Below, piece after piece: positions 49,675-57,222 of a stretch of DNA of 64,000 nucleotides. Every line of letters begins with the position of its first letter. The first letter of the stretch is position 1. The notes beneath the pieces are model-generated. The model ran no database searches, was not told where the DNA came from, and was given only the letters and a program-made list of their open reading frames with translations. The DNA is from an uncultured Lachnospiraceae bacterium (GTDB lineage: Bacteria > Bacillota > Clostridia > Lachnospirales > Lachnospiraceae): assembly GCA_910583615.1 (NCBI GenBank), contig CAJTXP010000003.1:62001-126000 (forward strand), given 5' to 3'. The position numbers and the translations under genes were made by a program.

Positions 49675-49704
49675 TTGAAAGGAAGAGACAGGAGGAGATC
49701 AATC

Positions 49705-51327
49705 ATGGCTAAAGAAATCAAACATGGCGTAGACGCCAGAGTCGCACTGGAAGCCGGTGTGAATAAACTTGCAGATACTGTAAGCGTAACGCTTGGACCG
49801 AAAGGAAGGAACGTAGTTCTTGACAAGCAGTTTGGAACTCCGCTTATCACCAATGACGGTGTGACCATCGCAAAGGAGATTGAACTGGAAGACGCGTTCG
49901 AGAACATGGGCGCACAGCTCGTAAAGGAAGTCGCTACCAAGACCAACGATGTGGCCGGCGACGGTACCACGACTGCAACAGTTCTGGCACAGGCGATGAT
50001 CAATGAGGGTATGAAGAATCTGGCGGCAGGCGCAAATCCGATCATCCTGAGAAAAGGAATGAAAAAGGCAACAGATGCTGCGGTAGAGGCAATTGCAGGC
50101 ATGAGCAGCAAAGTAACCGGCAAACATCAGATGGCAAGAGTTGCGGCGATTTCCGCAGGAGATGATGAGGTCGGCAATATGGTGGCGGATGCCATGGAAA
50201 AGGTGGCTAATGACGGCGTTATCACCATTGAAGAGTCCAAGACCATGAAGACCGAGCTGGATGTAGTGGAAGGCATGCAGTTTGACCGCGGATATATCTC
50301 CGCATATATGGCAACAGATACGGAAAAGATGGAAGCAGTTCTGGAAGATCCGTATATTCTGATTACAGACAAGAAGATCAGCAATATTCAGGAGATTCTT
50401 CCGGTTCTGGAACAGCTCGTTCAGTCCGGTAAGAAACTTCTCATCATTGCCGAGGATATCGAGGGTGAGGCGCTGACAACTCTGGTACTGAACAAACTGC
50501 GCGGCACCTTTACCGCAGTAGGAGTGAAGGCTCCGGGTTATGGAGACAGAAGAAAAGCAATGCTTCAGGATATTGCGGTTTTGACCGGCGGTACGGTGAT
50601 CTCTGAAGAGGTCGGCCTGGAACTGAAGGATACGACGGTTGAGATGCTTGGCCGTGCAAAATCTGTAAAGGTTCAGAAAGAGAATACCGTTATCGTAGAC
50701 GGCCTTGGAAATAAAGAAGAGATCGAGAACCGGATTAAGACGATCAAGACCGAGATCGATGCTACCAAATCCGAGTTTGACAAAGAGAAGCTTCAGGAGC
50801 GTTATGCGAAACTGGCAGGCGGCGTGGCAGTCATCCGCGTAGGAGCTGCTACCGAGACCGAGATGAAGGAAGCAAAACTTCGTATGGAAGATGCACTGGC
50901 AGCGACCAGGGCAGCTGTGGAAGAGGGTATCATCTGCGGCGGCGGCGCAGCTTACATCCATGCATCCAAGGATGTGGAGAAGCTGGTAGAGACTCTGGAA
51001 GGCGACGAGAGAACCGGTGCAAAGGTGATTCTGAAGGCGCTGGAGGCTCCGCTGTTCCATATTGCGTCCAACGCAGGACTGGAAGGCGCAGTGATCATCA
51101 ACAAAGTGCATGAGGCTGAAAAAGGCATTGGCTTTGACGCGCTGAAGGAAGAGTATGTGGATATGGTAGAAGCAGGCATCCTGGATCCGGCGAAGGTGAC
51201 CAGAAGCGCGCTGCAGAACGCAACCAGCGTTGCAGCTACCTTCCTGACCACGGAAGCATGCGTGGCCAATATCAAAGAGGAAGTTCCTCCGATGCCGGCA
51301 GGCGGCGGCGGAATGGGCATGATGTAA
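49705..51327 (+). CDS. groEL: chaperonin GroEL
   Basis: The 540-residue Cpn60 has GDGTTTATVLAQAMI, the ATP-binding VTLGPKGRNVVLDK, and the Gly/Met-rich tail GGGGMGMM. The start ATG 49705 gives MAKEIKHGVDARVALEAGVN and follows GGAGGAG; the frame extends upstream to 49675 without support. It is 30 bases after groES and ends at a double hairpin terminator. Confidence 0.98.
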   Translation: MAKEIKHGVDARVALEAGVNKLADTVSVTLGPKGRNVVLDKQFGTPLITNDGVTIAKEIELEDAFENMGAQLVKEVATKTNDVAGDGTTTATVLAQAMINEGMKNLAAGANPIILRKGMKKATDAAVEAIAGMSSKVTGKHQMARVAAISAGDDEVGNMVADAMEKVANDGVITIEESKTMKTELDVVEGMQFDRGYISAYMATDTEKMEAVLEDPYILITDKKISNIQEILPVLEQLVQSGKKLLIIAEDIEGEALTTLVLNKLRGTFTAVGVKAPGYGDRRKAMLQDIAVLTGGTVISEEVGLELKDTTVEMLGRAKSVKVQKENTVIVDGLGNKEEIENRIKTIKTEIDATKSEFDKEKLQERYAKLAGGVAVIRVGAATETEMKEAKLRMEDALAATRAAVEEGIICGGGAAYIHASKDVEKLVETLEGDERTGAKVILKALEAPLFHIASNAGLEGAVIINKVHEAEKGIGFDALKEEYVDMVEAGILDPAKVTRSALQNATSVAATFLTTEACVANIKEEVPPMPAGGGGMGMM

Positions 51328-51369
51328 TTCCGAACCAGTAAATAAAGAAAAGGGACTGTTGTGAAATAC

Positions 51370-51487
51370 GTCCGCATCCGTGCGCTCAGCAACGCTGTTC
51401 GCACGGATGCGGACAAAAGAGCCGGTTCTGTATGTCTCAGGCGGACTTCAGAAGTTCGAATGGGGCAAACAGAACCGGCTCTCTTTT
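51370..51487 (+). terminator. bipartite hairpin terminator after groEL
   Basis: Hairpin 1: a perfect 15-bp stem, 51370-51384 with 51400-51414 (GTCCGCATCCGTGCG arm). Hairpin 2: a perfect 14-bp stem, 51418-51431 with 51469-51482 (AGAGCCGGTTCTGT arm), enclosing a smaller CTTC/GAAG pair, then CTTTTTCC. Hairpin 2 has the form of an intrinsic terminator; hairpin 1 may stabilise the 3' end or be an element in its own right. Confidence 0.85.
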
Positions 51488-51500
51488 TCCATAAAATCCA

Positions 51501-51529
51501 TTGACATAACGGATACGATCTGATAGACT
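51501..51529 (+). promoter_or_regulatory. guaB promoter
   Basis: TTGACA (51501-51506), a 17-base spacer and TAGACT (51524-51529), leaving a leader of about 95 bases before guaB. No purine riboswitch core was recognised in that leader. Confidence 0.75.
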
Positions 51530-51629
51530 GTTTTAAACTTACCATACATTTCTGATAATTTCCGGACATTGGCTATATGTTGGCAAAATAATAAATAATG
51601 ATGAAAACAAAAGAAAGAGAGGAAGAAAA

Positions 51630-53084
51630 ATGGGTAAAATTATCGGTGAAGGCATTACATTTGATGACGTTCTTCTGGTACCTGCCTATTCAGAAGTGAT
51701 TCCCAACCAGGTTAATCTGGAGACCTGGCTGACGAAGACGATCAGGCTCAATATTCCAATGATGAGCGCGGGGATGGATACGGTTACAGAATACCGGATG
51801 GCGATTGCCATGGCAAGACAGGGCGGCATCGGTATTATTCATAAGAATATGTCTATTGAAGAACAGGCAGAAGAAGTGGATAAGGTGAAACGTTCTGAAA
51901 ATGGTGTGATCACTGACCCGTTTTCTCTGACTCCGGAACATACGCTGGCGGATGCAGATGCATTGATGGGCAAGTACCGGATTTCCGGCGTACCCATAAC
52001 AGAAGGAAAAAAGCTGGTGGGTATTATTACCAACAGGGATCTGAAGTTTGAGACGGATTTTACCAGGAAGATCAAAGAGTCCATGACATCTGAGAACCTG
52101 GTTACTGCACCGGAGGGGATTACTCTGGATGAAGCCAAGACGATTCTTGGGAAGGCAAGAAAAGAGAAGCTTCCGATCGTTGACAGGGATTTCAATCTGA
52201 AAGGCCTGATTACGATTAAGGATATTGAAAAACAGATTAAATATCCGCTGGCGGCAAAAGATGCGCAGGGCAGACTTCTGTGCGGCGCGGGTATCGGAAT
52301 TACGGCAAACGTGCTGGAGCGCGCAAAAGCGCTGATTGAAGCACATGTGGACGTGCTGGTGCTGGATTCTTCTCATGGGCATTCTGCAAATGTGATCCGC
52401 TGCCTGAAGATGCTGAAGGAAGCGTATCCGGATATTCCGGTAATTGCCGGCAATGTGGCGACCGGAGCGGCAGCAAAAGCGTTGATCGAGGCGGGGGCAG
52501 ATGCAGTGAAGGTTGGCATTGGGCCGGGTTCGATCTGTACGACCCGCGTGGTTTCCGGCGTGGGAGTTCCGCAGATCAGCGCGATTATGAACTGTTACGA
52601 GGTGGCGAAGGAATATGGAGTCCCGGTCATTGCAGACGGAGGCATCAAATATTCAGGAGATATCACCAAGGCGATTGCTGCAGGGGCAAACGTCTGCATG
52701 ATGGGCAGCATCTTTGCAGGCTGTGATGAAAGTCCGGGATCCTTTGAGCTGTATCAGGGCAGAAAGTACAAAGTCTATCGCGGCATGGGTTCTATTGCTG
52801 CCATGGAGAACGGCTCCAAAGACCGGTATTTCCAGAACGATGCGAAAAAACTGGTACCGGAAGGCGTGGAAGGGCGCGTGGCGTATAAAGGTTTTGTGGA
52901 AGATACGATCTTCCAGCTTCTGGGAGGACTTCGCTCCGGTATGGGCCTGTGTGGGGCCGCAGACGTGGAGGCTTTGAAGACTACGGCGGAGTTTATGAAG
53001 ATTTCGGCGGCTTCTCTGAAGGAAAGCCATCCCCATGATATTCACATCACGAAAGAGGCGCCGAATTACAGTGTGAATGAATAA
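51630..53084 (+). CDS. guaB: inosine-5'-monophosphate dehydrogenase
   Basis: The 484-residue enzyme makes XMP from IMP with NAD, the first committed step to GMP. The TIM barrel begins GEGITFDDVLLVPAYSEVIP. Tandem CBS domains are inserted at about residues 95-205 (TLADADALMGKYRISGVPIT). The catalytic Cys is in GPGSICTTRVVSGVG, with the YRGMGSIAAM loop later. It has its own promoter and ends without a neighbour on the same transcript for 240 bases. Confidence 0.97.
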   Translation: MGKIIGEGITFDDVLLVPAYSEVIPNQVNLETWLTKTIRLNIPMMSAGMDTVTEYRMAIAMARQGGIGIIHKNMSIEEQAEEVDKVKRSENGVITDPFSLTPEHTLADADALMGKYRISGVPITEGKKLVGIITNRDLKFETDFTRKIKESMTSENLVTAPEGITLDEAKTILGKARKEKLPIVDRDFNLKGLITIKDIEKQIKYPLAAKDAQGRLLCGAGIGITANVLERAKALIEAHVDVLVLDSSHGHSANVIRCLKMLKEAYPDIPVIAGNVATGAAAKALIEAGADAVKVGIGPGSICTTRVVSGVGVPQISAIMNCYEVAKEYGVPVIADGGIKYSGDITKAIAAGANVCMMGSIFAGCDESPGSFELYQGRKYKVYRGMGSIAAMENGSKDRYFQNDAKKLVPEGVEGRVAYKGFVEDTIFQLLGGLRSGMGLCGAADVEALKTTAEFMKISAASLKESHPHDIHITKEAPNYSVNE

Positions 53085-53326
53085 GACAAAAGCCGGCTGC
53101 ATCGGCTGACAAATGAGGACGCCCGCTGCGGGCAGGTATTCCTTTCAGACCCTGTCTGTGTTTGCAGGTCTTTTGGGAACAGCTGTCTGTAGCGGGCTGA
53201 TTTTCAAACACCTTTTTGTTGTAAAAGAGCCGGATAGATGGTAAACTGATAGCGGTATGGATTTTCTGCATGGTCAAAGCCGGATCATGTGGAATGGAAA
53301 ATGGAGTATGGAGGAGATCGCAGGTT
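53085..53326 (+). other. guaB-pyk intergenic region
   Basis: It contains short inverted repeats: AGCCGG/CCGGCT-type near 53092-53108, GCCCGCTGCGGGC at 53121-53133, and CAGACC/GGTCTTTTGG near 53146-53175. The last resembles a weak terminator for guaB. A weak pyk promoter (TTGTAA/TAAACT, 17-base spacer) lies near 53218-53246. No gene is seen. Confidence 0.4.
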
Positions 53327-55069
53327 ATGAGGAAGACAAAGATTGTATGTACACTGGGACCGTCGACGGATAAGGAGGAGGTCCTGCGTCAGCTGATGCT
53401 GGAAGGCATGGCAGTCGCCAGAATGAATTTTTCTCACGGAAGCCATGAGGAGCAGAAAGTGAGGCTGGATGCAGTAAAAAAAATCCGTGAAGAGCTGGGA
53501 CTTCCGGTGGCGGCGCTTCTGGATACAAAAGGACCGGAGATTCGGATCGGAGAAGTGGAAGGCGGAAAACTGGAACTGAAGGCGGGACAGACGTTTACGC
53601 TTACGGGTGAAGAGATTGTGGGTACGGCGGAGAAAGTGTCCATTACCTACAAGGAGCTGCACCAGGATGTCTGTCCGGGTGATTCTATCCTGATTGATGA
53701 TGGGCTGATTGGGATGGAAGTGCTGCGCATGGAAGGGAAAGATATTATCTGCCAGGTGAAGAACGGCGGATTCATTTCCAACCGCAAAGGAGTGAACGTG
53801 CCGGGCGTGGAGCTCCGCATGCCCTTTGTAAGTAAAAAAGATTATGAAGATATTCTTTTTGCAGCGGAACAGGGATTTGACTATATTGCAGCGTCCTTTA
53901 CCAGAACGGCGGAGGATATTCTGGAACTCCGCAGAATCTTGCAGGAGCATGACGGAGAAGGCATCCGGATCATTGCCAAGATTGAAAATATGCAGGGTGT
54001 GGAAAACTGTGCGGCGATTCTTCGGGTGGCGGACGGTATCATGATTGCCAGAGGAGATATGGGTGTGGAGATACCTCTGGAGGAAGTTCCGGTGATCCAG
54101 AAGAAACTGATCCGGCTGTGCATCAGCATGGACAAGCCGGTGATTACGGCGACGCAGATGCTGGATTCCATGATTAAGAACCCCCGTCCGACTCGTGCGG
54201 AGACTTCCGATGTATCCAACGCCATCTATCAGGGGACCAGCGCGATCATGTTGTCCGGGGAGACGGCTGCAGGCGCTTATCCGGTAGAAGCAGTGAAAAC
54301 CATGGCGAGGATTGCAGAGCGTACGGAGAAAGATATTGATTATACGACAGAATTCAAACCCCGCAGACTGTCTCATCGTCCGGATGTGACAAATGCCATT
54401 TCTCATGCGACCTGTACGACTGCCATGGATCTGAAAGCGGCGGCTATTGTGGCTGTATCCAAGTCCGGTAAGACCGTAGGCAGCATTTCCAAATACCGTC
54501 CATCGGTGCCGATTATCGGCTGTTCCACAGAAGAAAGGGTGTGCCGTCAGCTGAATCTGTGCTGGGGCGTGGTGCCGATTCTGATGGAAGAGGAGGATAC
54601 TGCAGATGAACTGTTTGATCATGCTGTGGAGAAGGCAGAGCAGAAGGGACTGATTAAGAGAGGAGAGCTGGCAGTTATTACAGCAGGTGTTCCTCTGGGA
54701 ATGTCCGGTACGACCAATATGATCAAGGTGCATGTGGCAGGCAATACGCTGATTACGGGAAAAGGATGTAATAAACTGAAGAAATCCGGTAAAGTCTGTG
54801 TCTGCAGAAGCATGGAGGAACTGGAGAATAATTTCCGTCCCGGAGATATTCTGGTGGTGGAACAGACGACCAATGATATGATGAGTAAGTTAAAAGACGC
54901 TGCCGGTATCGTGACGGAGACCGGAGACCGCTACAGCCATGCGGCGATCGTTGGAATGGCGCTGGATATTCCTGTGATTGTGGCTGCGAGAAATGCAGGC
55001 AGTATTCTGAAATCAGGAACGTTTGTAACCATTGACGCAGAACAGGGCATCGTATACAGCGGAAAATAG
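53327..55069 (+). CDS. pyk: pyruvate kinase with C-terminal PEP-utilising (swivel) domain
   Basis: The 580-residue enzyme makes pyruvate and ATP from PEP and ADP. It starts MRKTKIVCTLGPSTDKEEVL, has the barrel motif IIAKIENMQGVENC with the catalytic Lys, and MARGDMGVEIPLEEVP-type loop, then the allosteric domain. Unlike the 470-residue E. coli enzyme it carries an extra C-terminal PEP-utilisers mobile domain (TGDRYSHAAIVGMALDIPVI), as in many Firmicutes. ATG 53327 has GGAGGAG about 10 bases ahead; the frame opens at 53270 but that part is not conserved-looking. Confidence 0.96.
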   Translation: MRKTKIVCTLGPSTDKEEVLRQLMLEGMAVARMNFSHGSHEEQKVRLDAVKKIREELGLPVAALLDTKGPEIRIGEVEGGKLELKAGQTFTLTGEEIVGTAEKVSITYKELHQDVCPGDSILIDDGLIGMEVLRMEGKDIICQVKNGGFISNRKGVNVPGVELRMPFVSKKDYEDILFAAEQGFDYIAASFTRTAEDILELRRILQEHDGEGIRIIAKIENMQGVENCAAILRVADGIMIARGDMGVEIPLEEVPVIQKKLIRLCISMDKPVITATQMLDSMIKNPRPTRAETSDVSNAIYQGTSAIMLSGETAAGAYPVEAVKTMARIAERTEKDIDYTTEFKPRRLSHRPDVTNAISHATCTTAMDLKAAAIVAVSKSGKTVGSISKYRPSVPIIGCSTEERVCRQLNLCWGVVPILMEEEDTADELFDHAVEKAEQKGLIKRGELAVITAGVPLGMSGTTNMIKVHVAGNTLITGKGCNKLKKSGKVCVCRSMEELENNFRPGDILVVEQTTNDMMSKLKDAAGIVTETGDRYSHAAIVGMALDIPVIVAARNAGSILKSGTFVTIDAEQGIVYSGK

Positions 55070-55142
55070 GTACAGCATGGGCAGGATGAAGTATTACTGT
55101 CCATGTCTTTGAGAAAATAATACAGAATGAAGGGATATGATT

Positions 55143-56534
55143 ATGAAACTTACGACGATTCGCGAATTATATAAAGACAGGGAATCGTATATTGACAGAG
55201 AGATCACGGTAGGCGGCTGGGTGCGCAGTGTGCGGGATTCCAAAAGCTTTGGGTTTCTGGTGCTGCACGACGGCAGTTTTTTTAATACGCTGCAGATTGT
55301 TTATCATGATACCATGGGAAATTTTGCACAGGTCAGCAGGCTGAATGTGGGAGCGGCGGTCATTGTGAGGGGAACGCTTGTTGCGACGCCTCAGGCGAAG
55401 CAGCCTTTTGAGATCCAGGCTGTGGAAGTGACTCTGGAAGGGGCATCGGCACCGGATTATCCGCTTCAGAAGAAGCGCCATACACTGGAGTATTTAAGAA
55501 CCATGACGCATCTGCGTCCCAGAACGAATATGTTTCAGGCTGTGTTTCGGGTGCGTTCTCTGACTGCTTATGCGATTCACAGGTTTTTTCAGGAGCGGGG
55601 ATTTGTCTATGTGCATACGCCGCTGATTACCGGAAGCGACTGTGAAGGTGCAGGAGAGATGTTTCAGGTGACGACCCTGGATCTTGAGAACATGCCGAAG
55701 ACACCAGAAGGGGCTGTGGATTTTTCGCAGGATTTCTTTGGCAGGCCCACGAACCTGACTGTCAGCGGACAGCTGAACGGGGAGACGTTTGCCATGGCTT
55801 TTCGGGATATCTATACGTTTGGCCCGACTTTTCGTGCAGAGAATTCCAATACTACCCGTCATGCGGCAGAGTTCTGGATGATCGAACCTGAGATGGCGTT
55901 TGCCGATCTTTCAGACAATATGCAGATTGCAGAAGATATGTTGAAATATGTGATCCGTTATGTGCTGGAGCATGCGCCGGAGGAGATGAATTTCTTTCAT
56001 TCTTTCGTGGATAAAGGGCTTCTGGACAGGCTGAATCATGTGCTGAACTCGGAATTCGGACATGTGACCTATACGGAAGCAGTTGAGATTCTTGAAAAGA
56101 ATAATGAGCATTTTGACTATAAGGTTTTCTGGGGCTGTGATCTGCAGACAGAACATGAGCGTTATCTGACCGAACAGGTGTTTAAGCGTCCGGTATTTGT
56201 GACGGACTATCCGAAAGAGATAAAAGCTTTCTATATGAAGATGAATGAGGATAACAGAACGGTTGCAGCCATGGACTGTCTGGTGCCTGGAATCGGGGAG
56301 ATTATCGGCGGAAGCCAGAGAGAGGATGATCTGGATAAACTGTCTGCCCGTATGAAGGAGATGGGACTGAAGGAAGAAGATTATGGATTCTATCTGGATC
56401 TTCGCAGATACGGAACGGTGCGCCATTCCGGCTTCGGGCTGGGTTTTGAACGCTGCGTCATGTACCTGACGGGCATGGGAAATATCCGTGACGTAATTCC
56501 GTTCCCGAGGACGGTGAAGAACTGTGATCTGTAA
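55143..56534 (+). CDS. asnS: asparaginyl-tRNA synthetase
   Basis: The 463-residue class IIb synthetase has an OB-fold anticodon domain (REITVGGWVRSVRDSKSFGF) and the catalytic domain with motif 2 (FGPTFRAENSNTTRHAAEFW) and motif 3 (HSGFGLGFERCVMYLTGMGN). It is a true AsnRS rather than AspRS: EMFQVTTLDLENMPKT and the Asn-type pocket follow the family. I prefer ATG 55143 (AAGGGAT eight bases ahead) to ATG 55137. Confidence 0.95.
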   Translation: MKLTTIRELYKDRESYIDREITVGGWVRSVRDSKSFGFLVLHDGSFFNTLQIVYHDTMGNFAQVSRLNVGAAVIVRGTLVATPQAKQPFEIQAVEVTLEGASAPDYPLQKKRHTLEYLRTMTHLRPRTNMFQAVFRVRSLTAYAIHRFFQERGFVYVHTPLITGSDCEGAGEMFQVTTLDLENMPKTPEGAVDFSQDFFGRPTNLTVSGQLNGETFAMAFRDIYTFGPTFRAENSNTTRHAAEFWMIEPEMAFADLSDNMQIAEDMLKYVIRYVLEHAPEEMNFFHSFVDKGLLDRLNHVLNSEFGHVTYTEAVEILEKNNEHFDYKVFWGCDLQTEHERYLTEQVFKRPVFVTDYPKEIKAFYMKMNEDNRTVAAMDCLVPGIGEIIGGSQREDDLDKLSARMKEMGLKEEDYGFYLDLRRYGTVRHSGFGLGFERCVMYLTGMGNIRDVIPFPRTVKNCDL

Positions 56535-56621
56535 TTGGGATTTCATAATCCGGTATCTGGAGGCGGAATATTGCATGGGCTGAAAGATGGCGCATTGAGA
56601 AAATGCCGGAAAGGAGATAAA

Positions 56622-56993
56622 GTGCCGGAAGTGAAGCATACACACACTGCTCTGGATGGAACCGTATATGAGCACACGCATGGACAGGAGGGGCATGACC
56701 ACAGCCATGGACATGCGCAGGGGCATACACATACCCATGCTAATACGAAAGCTGTATTGAACCGCCTGTCCAGAGCGATCGGACATCTTGAGTCCATCAG
56801 ACGTATGGTGGAAGAGGGAAGAGACTGCAGCGAGGTGCTGATTCAGCTTTCTGCCGTGAAGTCTGCGATTAACAATACGGGAAAAGTCATTTTGAAGGAT
56901 CATATCGAGCACTGTCTGGTGGAAGCCGTGGAGCGCGGAGATATGGAATCGATTGCAGACCTTACGGAGGCGATCGATCGTTTTATGAAATAA
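56622..56993 (+). CDS. CsoR-family metal-sensing repressor with His-rich N-terminus
   Basis: About 123 residues. The CsoR/RcnR four-helix domain begins RLSRAIGHLESIRRMVEEGR and retains the Cu(I) ligand set: Cys in GRDCSEVLIQLSAV and the His and Cys of DHIEHC. Before it is a His-rich leader (KHTHTALDGTVYEHTH, GHDHSHGHAQGHTHTHANT) that could hold extra metal. The start is GTG 56622 with AAGGAG five bases ahead; the frame can be opened from TTG 56535 but lacks support. No copper exporter gene is adjacent. Confidence 0.88.
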   Translation: MPEVKHTHTALDGTVYEHTHGQEGHDHSHGHAQGHTHTHANTKAVLNRLSRAIGHLESIRRMVEEGRDCSEVLIQLSAVKSAINNTGKVILKDHIEHCLVEAVERGDMESIADLTEAIDRFMK

Positions 56994-56999
56994 AAATCG

Positions 57000-57036
57000 G
57001 AGGGCATCCTGTCAACAGGTTTTGCCCTTCTTTTTT
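57000..57036 (+). terminator. intrinsic terminator after the CsoR-type gene
   Basis: AGGGCA/TGCCCT (57001-57006 and 57023-57028), with an inner CCTGT/ACAGG pair, followed by TCTTTTTT. Confidence 0.9.
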
Positions 57037-57131
57037 ATGCGCAGGGGAAGATGGCTCTTCCCTACTTGATTTTTGTGAAATTTGGCAGAATTTTTAAAAG
57101 ATTTTTCGGGCATATTTTTCCTGTTTGTCTA

Positions 57132-57160
57132 TTGCGGAGAAAGAGTATATGGTATATACT
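57132..57160 (+). promoter_or_regulatory. nrdD promoter
   Basis: TTGCGG (57132-57137), a 17-base spacer and TATACT (57155-57160), about 60 bases before the nrdD start. The spacer end and -10 form the near-palindrome AGTATATGGTATATACT (57144-57160). Confidence 0.65.
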
Positions 57161-57194
57161 TGTAATCAACATTTGGACTGAACCTGAAAATAAA

Positions 57195-57210
57195 ACACAA
57201 TATGTAGTAG
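57195..57210 (+). promoter_or_regulatory. candidate NrdR box
   Basis: ACACAATATGTAGTAG resembles the NrdR-box consensus ACACWATATATWGTGT (about 13 of 16) and lies just upstream of the nrdD ribosome-binding site. A second box at the usual spacing is not clear. Confidence 0.4.
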
Positions 57211-57222
57211 GGGGAATGTAAG

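Noticed and set aside
50952..51569. Minus-strand frames over groEL and its terminator
   Set aside because: Antisense to a highly conserved gene; Ser/Thr-rich shadow composition.
51530..51629. Purine or guanine riboswitch upstream of guaB
   Set aside because: The conserved three-way-junction core was not recognisable in the leader.
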